Below, in pieces: positions 24,361-33,271 of a DNA stretch of 58,227 nucleotides. This DNA comes from Halobacteriales archaeon QS_9_67_17 (GTDB lineage Archaea; Halobacteriota; Halobacteria; Halobacteriales; Haloarculaceae). Made by a program: the position numbers and the translations under genes. The stretch spans positions 1 through 58,227 of the forward strand of contig PXSB01000054.1 in assembly GCA_003023185.1 (NCBI GenBank). Direction: 5' to 3'. Positions within the stretch are counted from its first letter, which is position 1. Every line of letters begins with the position of its first letter. A model generated the notes under the pieces. It ran no database searches. It saw nothing but the letters and a program-made list of their open reading frames with translations, and was not told the origin of the DNA.

Positions 24361-24957
24361 TCACGGGTCGTAGCTGACCAACTCGGCCGCGCCGTCGGCC
24401 AGCGCCGCCGCCTCGGGACCGAACGACTCCGCGTAGCGAACCACGAGCGTCAGCAGTCGTTCCGGCGCGACGAGCGCGTAGCCGTCCTCACGACTCAACA
24501 GCCCCGCGGCCTCCAGTTGGCCGGCGTACTTACTCACCGTCGGCCGCGACACGTCCAGTCGCTCGGCCAGTTCCTTGCCGGTCGCGTCCGGGTCGCGCAG
24601 CAGCGCGAGCAACATGCCACGGGCGGTGTCACGCCGGAGGTAGCCGACCGCCCGGCGTTCGAAGGCCGAGAACTCGCCACTGGGGAAGTAGCGGCGGTAG
24701 TCGCCGTCCTTGTACGACTCGACAGCACCTTCGTCCTCCAGCCGACGGAGATGGTGTTGTGCCTCGCCGGTGCCGAGTCTGAGGTCGTCGCGAAGCTTCG
24801 AGAAGTGTGCGCCGGGCGTCGTCGAGAGATATCCGAGGATGGCGTCGCGGGCGTCCGACTCCCCGGAGTCGCCGGCGAGCCGTGCCAGCGGCGACGCCGC
24901 GCCGATAGCGGCGAACCGTTTGAGCGTGGCCCGCTTGCTCTCGTCGACACCGTCCAT
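24361..24957 (-). CDS. Transcriptional regulator with two winged-helix domains (ArsR/TrmB-like)
   Basis: A 198-residue protein. The first domain (residues ~35-90) is an ArsR-like wing (AHFSKLRDDLRLGTGEAQHH, LRRLEDEGAVESYKDGDYRR). The second (residues ~105-165) is another HTH (ATGKELAERLDVSRPTVSKY, AGQLEAAGLLSREDGYALVA). It has no membrane segment or effector domain, so the signal is unknown. It lies next to the SPFH gene on the same strand, starting 38 bp from its stop. Confidence 0.85.
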   Translation of the reverse strand: MDGVDESKRATLKRFAAIGAASPLARLAGDSGESDARDAILGYLSTTPGAHFSKLRDDLRLGTGEAQHHLRRLEDEGAVESYKDGDYRRYFPSGEFSAFERRAVGYLRRDTARGMLLALLRDPDATGKELAERLDVSRPTVSKYAGQLEAAGLLSREDGYALVAPERLLTLVVRYAESFGPEAAALADGAAELVSYDP

Positions 24958-24995
24958 ACGATCTCGTGGGAGAGTATCGGGTAAAACCGCTTCGG

Positions 24996-26150
24996 CTACT
25001 CCGACTCCTCCATCGCGTCGCGCATCTCCGCCTCCATCTCCTCGCCCACCTCGGACTCCATGTCGGAGATGACCTCGTCGGCGCTCTTGATGTCGGCCTC
25101 GTCCGCGCCGGACTTGACCGCCTCCGCCTCGGCCTCCATCTGGTCGAGATTCATCTCCGCCTCCTGATCAATCTGCCCGAGTATCTCCTCGATGTCGTCG
25201 AGGCCGAGCATCTCGCGGGTCTCGGAGTCGAAATTAAGCGAGTCGAGCATATCGCCGTTGGACTGCACGTCGGAGCCGGTCATATGTTTGCCGTAGCGAC
25301 CGACGAGGCTGGTGAGCTCCTGCGGGAGCACGAACGTCGTGGACTCGGACTTGCCCATCTCGCCGAGCGTCTCCATCCCCTTGTCGATGACCGCGCGCTC
25401 GCCCATCGACTCGGCGGATTTCGCCCGGAGCACCGTCGAGATGGCGTCACCTTGCGCTTCGAGGATCTGGCTCTGCTTTTCACCCTGTGCGCGGATGATG
25501 TTCGACTGCTTGTCACCCTCTGCCGTCTCGACGGCGGAGCGGCGTTCACCCTGCGCTTCGAGGATCATCGCGCGTCGGCGGCGCTCGGCGGATGTCTGCT
25601 GTTCCATCGCCTGCTGGACATCCTTCGAGGGGTTCACCTCGCGCACCTCGACGCTTTCGACGCGGACGCCCCACTCGTCGGTCGGCTCGTCGAGTTCCTT
25701 GCGGATTCGCGCGTTGATCTCTTGGCGTTTGTTCAGCGTGTCGTCGAGTTCCATGTCGCCGAGCACCGCCCGCAGCGTCGTCTGCGCGAGGTTCGACACC
25801 GCGCGCTTGTAGTCGTCGACTTCGAGGAACGCCTTCTTGGCGTCCATCACCTTGATGTAGACGACGGCGTCGGCCGTCACCGGCGAGTTATCCCGGGTGA
25901 TGGCCTCCTGTCGCGGCACGTCCAGGGTCTGTGTCCGCATGTCGAACGCGTACGTCTGTGAGACGAACGGGACGACCGGATTGAAGCCCGGCTCCAGCAG
26001 TCGTCGGTACTCCCCGAACCGCGTCAGCGCCTTCTTCTCGTAGGCTTGGACGATGACGATGGACCGATACACCACCACGATCGCCAGCGCGAGCAGGACG
26101 AGCGCGACGGCGGAGACGCCGATTCCACCCAGCTGCAGCGGGAACAACAT
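24996..26150 (-). CDS. SPFH/stomatin-prohibitin family protein
   Basis: A 384-residue membrane protein. Start at MLFPLQLGGIGVSAVALVLL (26150), giving one N-terminal membrane helix. The SPFH domain follows (YEKKALTRFGEYRRLLEPGF, DVPRQEAITRDNSPVTADAV), then a flotillin-like helical region with AQGE/AEGD repeats (ILEAQGERRSAVETAEGDKQ). The acidic C-terminus is haloarchaeal. It pairs with the NfeD gene upstream on the same strand, the usual partner of such stomatins, interrupted here by a dispersed repeat. Proposed role: membrane microdomain organisation and protease control. Confidence 0.93.
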   Translation of the reverse strand: MLFPLQLGGIGVSAVALVLLALAIVVVYRSIVIVQAYEKKALTRFGEYRRLLEPGFNPVVPFVSQTYAFDMRTQTLDVPRQEAITRDNSPVTADAVVYIKVMDAKKAFLEVDDYKRAVSNLAQTTLRAVLGDMELDDTLNKRQEINARIRKELDEPTDEWGVRVESVEVREVNPSKDVQQAMEQQTSAERRRRAMILEAQGERRSAVETAEGDKQSNIIRAQGEKQSQILEAQGDAISTVLRAKSAESMGERAVIDKGMETLGEMGKSESTTFVLPQELTSLVGRYGKHMTGSDVQSNGDMLDSLNFDSETREMLGLDDIEEILGQIDQEAEMNLDQMEAEAEAVKSGADEADIKSADEVISDMESEVGEEMEAEMRDAMEESE

Positions 26151-26230
26151 GCGTGCATTTGGGGGAAACGACGCATAAGGATTCCCCCGACAACGAGGGT
26201 AGTGTTCAGCTGAGCACAATTCAGCCGGAT

Positions 26231-26413
26231 GAGCCAGCAACCGGGTGTAGAAAGCCCCAGCCCGCTCGCTTCGCGCGCCTCGCTGCGGCCCTCGTCGGTC
26301 GCTTCGCTCCCTCCTGCGGTCCTTATGTCGGCGGGCGTCGGCGAGCGGGCGGCCCCTTTCAGTCCCACCCCCCGCAGTTTTTCAGCCGGGCGACGACCCG
26401 CGTATCTGAACAC
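26231..26413 (-). repeat. Dispersed non-coding element, copy A
   Basis: About 183 bp. Read on the minus strand it begins GTGTTCAGATACGCGGGTCG, has the core GGTGGGACTGAAAGGGGCC, and ends GGGGCTTTCTACACCC followed by a GGCTCATC-like tail. It lies between the NfeD gene and the SPFH start, both minus strand. The ORF-track entries here are translations of the repeat. Confidence 0.8.
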
Positions 26414-26446
26414 GGCCACCGCGAGCCGGTCCATTCCGTCGTGGCG

Positions 26447-27025
26447 TTACGCGACCTCGGCCTCCCCGTCGCGCTCCGGGTCGCCGCCCGTCTCTCCCGT
26501 TCCGCTCGTCTCGCGTGCGCGCCGGAGCTCGCGGTCGATTGCGTCCTCGTCGGCGTCCGTCGCGGCGACGGTGAGCACGTTGCCACCGCCGGGATCGAGG
26601 ACGACCACCTCCGAGTCTTCGGGGATCTCGTCGTCCATCGACCGCGCCCGATAGTAGGGGTTGAAGCCACCGTCTTCGAGCTTCACCTCGCCGCTGTCGG
26701 CGGTCACGCGCTCCGTGACGCGGCCGAACTGTCCCTGTAGCGACGACGAGTCGGACGAGCGGCTCCCCGACCCGCCCGACCCGACGCCGATCTTCCGATA
26801 GACGCCGAGTGTCGCCCCGCCGGCGACCAGCACGACCGCCGCGAGCAGGAACGGCGTGAGCGAGCCGAGCAGTGGACTCGCGACCAGCCCGACCAGCCCC
26901 GCGGCCGTGAGCGCCGCCCCGACGACGATGAAGTGAGCCCCGGGTGCCAGCGCCTCCGCGATCATCAGCCCCGTGCCGGCCAACAGGAGGACCAGCGAGA
27001 GCGGCAGCCCGAGTATCCCTTCCAT
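26447..27025 (-). CDS. NfeD family protein
   Basis: A 192-residue membrane protein. Start at MEGILGLPLSLVLLLAGTGL (27025). Three to four helices cover residues 1-75. The soluble part (GQFGRVTERVTADSGEVKLE, EVVVLDPGGGNVLTVAATDA) is the OB-fold C-terminal domain of short NfeD proteins. It lacks the ClpP-like protease domain of long forms. It works with the SPFH protein encoded next on the same strand. The larger ORF in the track is a merge with antisense sequence. Confidence 0.9.
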   Translation of the reverse strand: MEGILGLPLSLVLLLAGTGLMIAEALAPGAHFIVVGAALTAAGLVGLVASPLLGSLTPFLLAAVVLVAGGATLGVYRKIGVGSGGSGSRSSDSSSLQGQFGRVTERVTADSGEVKLEDGGFNPYYRARSMDDEIPEDSEVVVLDPGGGNVLTVAATDADEDAIDRELRRARETSGTGETGGDPERDGEAEVA

Positions 27026-27184
27026 GCCCCGCTTTGGGCGGCCGGTGTCGTAAGGGTTCGCCCCGCGTGTCTCGTTGCCGGGGACCAAGAGCGGCCGTAG
27101 ACCGTCGCCACGAGAGCGACATCCGTCCGCCGGTTTGACAGAACGCTTATTCACGGGTTCACCGTACGCGACGCCGAGCCCCGA

Positions 27185-29098
27185 ATGAGAGGCGATCACA
27201 CGCCGGGCCGCGGAGACGAGGTGTCGCCGCCCCACTCGTTCACCGACGACGCGAACGCGGCCGCCGGCGTCCGCGAGGCGTTCGCCGAGGAGGGCCTCGA
27301 CGCGTGGTCGCGCGCCGCCGACCTCCTCGCGTGGGACCGGCCCTACGAGACGGTGGTCCGCGACGGCGACCGACTCGAATGGTTCGCCGGCGGTCGGCTC
27401 AACGCGTCGCACAACTGTCTCGACCGCCACCTCGACGAGCGGAAGAGCCACGTCGCGCTCCGCTGGGAAGGCACCGGCGGTGAGTCGCGCGTCTACACGT
27501 ATCTCGACCTCCACCACGAGGTGAACGAGGCGGCCGCCGCGCTCCGCGACATCGGCGTCGAGGCGGGCGACGTCGTCACCTGCTACGCGCCGGTCATCCC
27601 GGAGCTCGTGGTGACGATGCTCGCCTGCGCGCGACTCGGCGCGCTCCACAACGTCGTGTTCGCGGGCTTCTCCGCGGACGAACTCGCCACGCGACTCCGC
27701 CGCACGGAGTCGTCGTATCTCGTCACCTGTGACGGCTACTACCGGCGGGGCAACGCCGTCACCCAACTCACGACGGCGGACAACGCACGGATGGCCGTCG
27801 ACCACGACGTGGACCCGGTCGTCGTCGAGCGACTGGACGACGACGCGGTGTATCTCGGCGACGACCACCGCCGCTACGCCGACCTCCTCGACGACCACCG
27901 GGGCGAGACGGTCGAGCCAGTCGCGCGCGACGCGACCGACCCCCTGTTCGTCATCTACACGTCGGGTACGACGGGCGAGCCGTCGCGCGTCACGCACACG
28001 ACCGGCGGCTATCTCGCACACGTCGCGTGGACCGGCCGTGCGGTGCTCGATATCGAGCCGTTCGACACCCACTGGTGTGCCGCGGACGCGGCGTGGATCA
28101 CCGGCCACTCGTACATGGTGTACGCCCCGCTCGCGTTGGGTGCGACGACGCTACTGTACGAGGGTGCCCCCGACCAACCCGAGAAGGACCGGCTCTGGGA
28201 GTTGGTGGAGCGACACCGCGTCGACACCTTCTACACCGCGTCGACGGCGGTGCGGTCGTTCATGAAGTGGGGCGCGGACCATCCCGACTCGCACGACCTG
28301 TCCTCGCTGCGCCTGCTGGGGATGGTCGGCGAGCCGACCGACCCGGAGGCGTGGAACTGGTACTGGGGACACGTCGGCGGCAAGGAGTGCCCTGTCGTCG
28401 ACACGTGGTGGCAGACGGAGACGGGCGGTATCCTCGTCTCCACGCTCCCCGGCGTCGATCCGATGCGACCCGGGAGCGCCGGGCCGGCGGTGCCCGGCGT
28501 CGACGTAGCCGTCGTCGACCGCGAGGGCGAGCCGGTGGCGGACGGCGACCCTGGCCACCTCGCGGTGACGACGCCGTGGCCCGGCATGTCCCGCTCCCTC
28601 GCGCGGGAAGCGGCCGGGACGGACAACGGCGCAGACGACGGGTGGCTGTACGTCACCGGCGACCGCGCCGTCAGAGACGGCGACGGCTACGTCACCTTCC
28701 TCGGCCGCGAGGACGACACCGTCACCGTCGGCAACACCGCCTTCGGGCCGGCGACGCTGGAGAGCGCCGTCATCGAGGTGGACGCCATCGCGGAGGCGGC
28801 GGTCGTCGAGTCGAGCGAGCAGGGTGGCACCGCCGTCGCCTACGTCTGCACGGAACGGGACCACGGCGGCGACGACGACCTGCGCGAGGAGATCGGCGAA
28901 CACGTGGGCGAACGGCTCGGCCCGACGGCCCGCTTCGGCGAGATCGTCTTCACGCCGGAACTCCCCAAGACCCACTCCGGGAAGATCATGCGTCGCCTGC
29001 TCGGGGCCATCGCCGACAGCGAGGAGTACGGCGACACCTCCGCGCTCCGCAACCCGGAGATCGTCGGCGAGATCGAAACCGTCGCGAACGACGAGTGA
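27185..29098 (+). CDS. Acetyl-CoA synthetase-like paralogue with altered motifs
   Basis: A 637-residue member of the acyl-adenylate-forming family. Family blocks are present: NASHNCLDRHLDERKSHVAL, DTWWQTETGGI, and the C-terminal catalytic Lys region PKTHSGKIMRRLL. Two key motifs deviate. The phosphate-binding loop reads YTSGTTGEPSRVTHT instead of TSGTTGKPKGxxHT. The hinge region reads DDTVTVGNTAFGPATLE instead of the GHRLGTxE form seen in the canonical copy 2 kb downstream. It may use another acid, be weakly active, or have a regulatory role. The frame is intact over the full length, which argues for selection. Confidence 0.85.
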   Translation: MRGDHTPGRGDEVSPPHSFTDDANAAAGVREAFAEEGLDAWSRAADLLAWDRPYETVVRDGDRLEWFAGGRLNASHNCLDRHLDERKSHVALRWEGTGGESRVYTYLDLHHEVNEAAAALRDIGVEAGDVVTCYAPVIPELVVTMLACARLGALHNVVFAGFSADELATRLRRTESSYLVTCDGYYRRGNAVTQLTTADNARMAVDHDVDPVVVERLDDDAVYLGDDHRRYADLLDDHRGETVEPVARDATDPLFVIYTSGTTGEPSRVTHTTGGYLAHVAWTGRAVLDIEPFDTHWCAADAAWITGHSYMVYAPLALGATTLLYEGAPDQPEKDRLWELVERHRVDTFYTASTAVRSFMKWGADHPDSHDLSSLRLLGMVGEPTDPEAWNWYWGHVGGKECPVVDTWWQTETGGILVSTLPGVDPMRPGSAGPAVPGVDVAVVDREGEPVADGDPGHLAVTTPWPGMSRSLAREAAGTDNGADDGWLYVTGDRAVRDGDGYVTFLGREDDTVTVGNTAFGPATLESAVIEVDAIAEAAVVESSEQGGTAVAYVCTERDHGGDDDLREEIGEHVGERLGPTARFGEIVFTPELPKTHSGKIMRRLLGAIADSEEYGDTSALRNPEIVGEIETVANDE

Positions 29099-29231
29099 TT
29101 TCGCCAAGGCTTACGTTCGCGAAACACATTTGCTGTGCTCGACGGATAATGTTAGTTTTGGATGATTTCTGACCACGTGTGACTCGCCACCGCAGCTTTA
29201 TTTCGGAATAGCTCGACTGTGCGAATCGAGG

Positions 29232-31105
29232 ATGGAGGCACGAGGGACGAAAACACTTGACAAGGCGGGGTACGCACGGATCCGGCGCGCGTGTGAGACC
29301 AACCGACAGCGGCTGCTGGTTCGGCTCTGTGGCGAGGTCGGACTCAGGCCGGTCGAGATTGCTCGCATCCAGCCGGGGGATATCCGCGCGCACGTCCACG
29401 ACGGCAACGTCCACTATTTCCTCCGAGTTCGGGGTGACGGCGGGAGCAACGCCCGCGACGCGTATCTCCCGCGCGAGGTGAAGCGCGAACTCGACCGCTA
29501 CGTCGAGAGCGAGGGAATCAACGACGCGGCCCCGGTGTTCGACGTGAGTCCGCGCCGCCTTCAGATGCTCGTCGGCGAAGCCGTCGAGCGTGCGGTCGCG
29601 GCCGGGGCGGAGTCGCTGCGCGGCGTCTCGACGGCCGACCTGCGCCGCTACTGCGCTCGCGCACAACTCAGAGCGGGGGTGCCACCGGCCGTCGTGATGG
29701 CCGTCGGCGGCTGGTCCCGACTGGACGGCTTCGCCGCCGACCCCGACGAGGTGGGCGAGGCGACGGCCGCGGCGGCGTTCGCCCGCGCCGACAGCGACGA
29801 CGGTAGTCGACTCCGCGCCGCGTTCCAACGAGCGATTCGCCGCCGCGACCGGCGTTGACCCTGAGACGGTCGTCGGTCGGGAGTTACGCGATGTCGCCGC
29901 GCCCGTCGATGCGGGCGGCTACATGGACGCGTGGGAGACGGCGCTGGCCGGGGAGACGTGGCGCGGCCCGGTCGTCTGCCGCGCCGCCGACGGTGACCCC
30001 GTGGAAGGGGAACTCGCGCTCGCTGGTATCGGCGACCCGACGCGACCGGACGGGTTCGTGGCCGGGTTCCGGCCGGACGGCACTGTCCTACCGACGGCCG
30101 ACCAGACCCGGTTCTCGACGGTGCAGTCGCGGGTGCTCGCCGCGGGTGACGCGCTGGCCGGGGGCGCGACGCGTGAGGAAATTCTCTCGCGAGCGTGTGG
30201 CGCGCTCGTTAAGGGTGACGCATACAGCGGAGCGTGGGCGTTCGACGCGCCCATCGAGGGGACGACGCCGCTCGCCACCGCGGGCGACGCCGACCCTCCC
30301 GACGATGGCTCCGCGCTCGCCGCGGCCGCAATCACAAACGGGGCTGTCACCAGCGGCGACGCCGAGCGCGACGACGCGCCGCTCGCGGTGCCGCTCTCGC
30401 ACGGCAGCACCGACCACGGCGCGCTCGTGCTCGCGCCCACTGGTGCGACAGACGCGCGTGAGCGGCGCTCGCTCGCCGGCCTCGGGGGACGGGTCGCCGG
30501 CACGCTCGCGGCCGTCGAGTGGAAGCGCCTCCTGCTCGCCGACGCCGTGCTCGAACTGGAGTTACAGCTGCGAGCGCCCGACGCCGGGTCGCTGTTCGCC
30601 GCCGTCTCGGCCGAGTTAGGCTGTGAGCTGACGCTGGAGGGAGTCGTCCCGCTCGACGGCGACTCCCTGCTCTACTACGTCTCGGTCGGGCGACGGCGAC
30701 TCGTTCCCGGGTGAACTCATCGCCCGCGGGGCGAACGTGAGCGAACTGACTGCGGCGCAGGGCACCGTCGAGCTCACCTGTGAGACTGCGCCCAGCGCCG
30801 ACGTGCGGGAACTGGTCGAGGGCGTCCAACAGAGCTACCCGGAGACGCGGCTCGTCGCCAAGCGGGAAGTCGAGCGGTCGGTTCGCACGCCGACGGAGTT
30901 CCAGCAGGCGCTGGCCGAGCGGCTGACCGACAAACAGCGCTCCGTGTTGCAGGCGGCGTACCACGCCGGCTACTTCGACTGGCCGCGTGGCTCGACGGCC
31001 GAGGAGTTGGCCGACTCCATCGGCGTCTCCTCGCCGACGCTCCACAACCATCTCCGCCGGGCACAACGGAAACTGCTGGCCGCCTTCTTCGACGGCGAGG
31101 AGTGA
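29232..31105 (+). pseudogene. Bat-like regulator (integrase-like, PAS, GAF, HTH-10), twice frameshifted
   Basis: Three pieces in three frames form one gene. Piece 1 (29232-29858) is an integrase-like DNA-binding segment (LLVRLCGEVGLRPVEIARIQ). Piece 2 (open to 30714) starts with PAS sequence NERFAAATGVDPETVVGREL, which is upstream of the track ATG at 29923, and continues into GAF and bacterio-opsin-activator regions. Piece 3 (to 31105) carries the end of that region and HTH-10 (LTDKQRSVLQAAYHAGYFDW). The first junction, near 29824-29840, loses the beginning of PAS. The second, near 30690-30712, loses part of the activator domain. It lies between two acetyl-CoA synthetase genes, which it may have controlled. 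Confidence 0.8.
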
Positions 31106-31181
31106 GCGACGGCGCGGGCAGATTGTTTTGTATAGGTTAGCGGCGGCATTAATATGAGGGTCGGGCCGAAACCGAGACAGT

Positions 31182-33167
31182 ATGTCGGAGGAAGATAACG
31201 CGGATGTCCAGCTCGAAGCGCGGCTTCGAGAGCAGGAGTATTTCCGGCCGTCGGCGGAGTTCGTCGGGCAGGCGAACGCCACCGACCCGGCCATCCACGA
31301 CGAGGTGGGGGAGTTCCCGGACGGGTTCGAGCGGTACGCCGAACTGCTCGACTGGGACGAACACTGGGACCAGACGTTCGACGGCTCGAACCCGCCCTTC
31401 TTCGAGTGGTTCGTCGGTGGGAAGCTCAACGCGTCGTACAACTGCGTCGACCGCCATCTCGACGAGCGGAAGAACCAGACGGCGCTGCTGTGGGAAGGCT
31501 CCGATGGCGAACAGGAGAACATCACGTATCAGGACCTCTATCGGCGTGTCAACGAGACGGCCGCCGCGCTCCGGTCGGTCGGCGTCGAGGAGGACGATGT
31601 CGTCACGATCCACCTGCCGATGGTCCCGGCGCTTCCGATCACGATGCTGGCGTGTGCCCGCATCGGTGCGCCACACTCGGTCGTCTTCGCCGGCTTCTCG
31701 GCACAGGCGCTCGCCGAGCGGGTCGACAGCGCCGACTCGGAGTACGTCGTCACCATCGACGGCTACTACCGGCGCGGCGAGTTCCTTGACCACATCGAGA
31801 AGGCCGACGAGGGGGTCGCGGAGGCGGACAACGACCCCGAGGTGTTGACGTGGTATCGCCACGACGAGCCGAACGCCGAGGTGAGCGACGACTACGTTCC
31901 GGTCGACGACCTGCTCGACGAACACAAACACGAGACGGTCGAACCGGTCGCCCGCGACGCCGAGGACCCGCTGTTCCTGATGTACACGTCGGGAACGACC
32001 GGGAAGCCGAAGGGATGTCAGCACCGCACCGGCGGCTATCTCGCCTACGCCGCCGCCACCTCGAAGAACGTCCTCGACATCGAGCCCGAGGACACCTACT
32101 GGTGTGCGGCCGACATCGGCTGGATCACCGGCCATTCGTACATCGTCTACGGCCCGCTCGCGCTCGGCACAACCAGCGTCATGTACGAGGACACGCCGGA
32201 TTACCCGCACAAGGGTCGCATCTGGGAGATCGCCGAGAGGTACGACGTCGACATCTTCCACACCTCGCCGACCGCGGTGCGGATGTTCATGAAGTGGGGC
32301 GAGGAGTACCCCGAGGAGTACGACTTCGACTTCCGGCACATGACGACGGTCGGCGAACCGATCCAGCCGGAGGCGTGGCTCTGGTACTACAAGCACATCG
32401 GCGACGAGGACGCCGTCATCGTCGACACGTGGTGGCAGACCGAGACCGGCGGCCACCTCATCACGAACCTCCCGGCGCTCGACGACATGAAGCCCGGTTC
32501 GGCGGGCAAGGCGTGTCCGGGCATCGAGCCGGCGCTGGTCGACGACAGCGGCGAGAAACTGCCGGCGGCCTCCGGACAGGCGGGGAACCTCATCATCGAG
32601 CAGCCGTGGCCGTCGATGCTCCAGACCGTCTACGGCAACGACGAGCGGTTCATCTCCACCTACTGGGGGGACTTCTCCGACACCGACTCCGACGACTGGC
32701 GCGACTGGAACTACAAGGCCGGCGACGGCGCCGTGCAGGCACAGGACGGCTACTGGCGCGTGCTCGGCCGGCTGGACGACGTGATGAACGTCGCCGGCCA
32801 CCGGCTCGGCACGATGGAACTCGAATCGGCGGTCTCCGAGGTGCAGTCGGTCGCGGAGGCGGCCGTCGCCGCCCGCGAAGATACCCAGAAGGGCGAGGTA
32901 CCCGACGTGTACGCCGTCGTTCGCGAGGGCGTCGACCCGACCGACGAGGTACGGCAAGAGATCGTCGCCGCCGTCGAAGACGAGATCGGCAAGTTCGCGC
33001 GGCCGGCGAACGTCATGTTCGTCGACGACCTGCCGAAGACCCGCTCGGGGAAGATCATGCGGCGCATCCTCGAGAACATCTCCAACGACGAGGGGCTGGG
33101 CAACACCACCACGCTGCGTGACCCCTCCGTCCCGGAAGACATCCGCGAGCAGGTGCAGGCCGACTGA
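31182..33167 (+). CDS. acs: Acetyl-CoA synthetase (acetate-CoA ligase)
   Basis: A 661-residue cytoplasmic enzyme that activates acetate with ATP and CoA. Canonical motifs: YTSGTTGKPKG, WWQTETGGH, GRLDDVMNVAGHRLGTMELE and the catalytic Lys in PKTRSGKIMRRIL, the acetylation-regulated site in bacteria. Length and motif order are normal. TATA-like ATTAATATG lies shortly upstream, and the transcript should have a short leader. Together with the paralogue upstream this is an acetate-use locus. Confidence 0.96.
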   Translation: MSEEDNADVQLEARLREQEYFRPSAEFVGQANATDPAIHDEVGEFPDGFERYAELLDWDEHWDQTFDGSNPPFFEWFVGGKLNASYNCVDRHLDERKNQTALLWEGSDGEQENITYQDLYRRVNETAAALRSVGVEEDDVVTIHLPMVPALPITMLACARIGAPHSVVFAGFSAQALAERVDSADSEYVVTIDGYYRRGEFLDHIEKADEGVAEADNDPEVLTWYRHDEPNAEVSDDYVPVDDLLDEHKHETVEPVARDAEDPLFLMYTSGTTGKPKGCQHRTGGYLAYAAATSKNVLDIEPEDTYWCAADIGWITGHSYIVYGPLALGTTSVMYEDTPDYPHKGRIWEIAERYDVDIFHTSPTAVRMFMKWGEEYPEEYDFDFRHMTTVGEPIQPEAWLWYYKHIGDEDAVIVDTWWQTETGGHLITNLPALDDMKPGSAGKACPGIEPALVDDSGEKLPAASGQAGNLIIEQPWPSMLQTVYGNDERFISTYWGDFSDTDSDDWRDWNYKAGDGAVQAQDGYWRVLGRLDDVMNVAGHRLGTMELESAVSEVQSVAEAAVAAREDTQKGEVPDVYAVVREGVDPTDEVRQEIVAAVEDEIGKFARPANVMFVDDLPKTRSGKIMRRILENISNDEGLGNTTTLRDPSVPEDIREQVQAD

Positions 33168-33177
33168 CGACCGCGCC

Positions 33178-33188
33178 TCGCTTTTTCA
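33178..33188 (+). terminator. Probable T-tract terminator after acs
   Basis: CGCTTTTTCAG lies about 12 bp after the acs stop, before the promoter of the transporter operon. Confidence 0.4.
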
Positions 33189-33271
33189 GGGACGCGTTCG
33201 TCCGAATCCCGGCCGAATTAGCATAATTATGCGGGGAGTTTATGTGTCGATGGGGTTTGTGAACTGCTGTC

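Noticed and set aside
27729-29172. Arg/Thr-rich ORFs within the acetyl-CoA synthetase paralogue
   Set aside because: Frame-shifted readings of a gene with recognisable adenylate-forming motifs.
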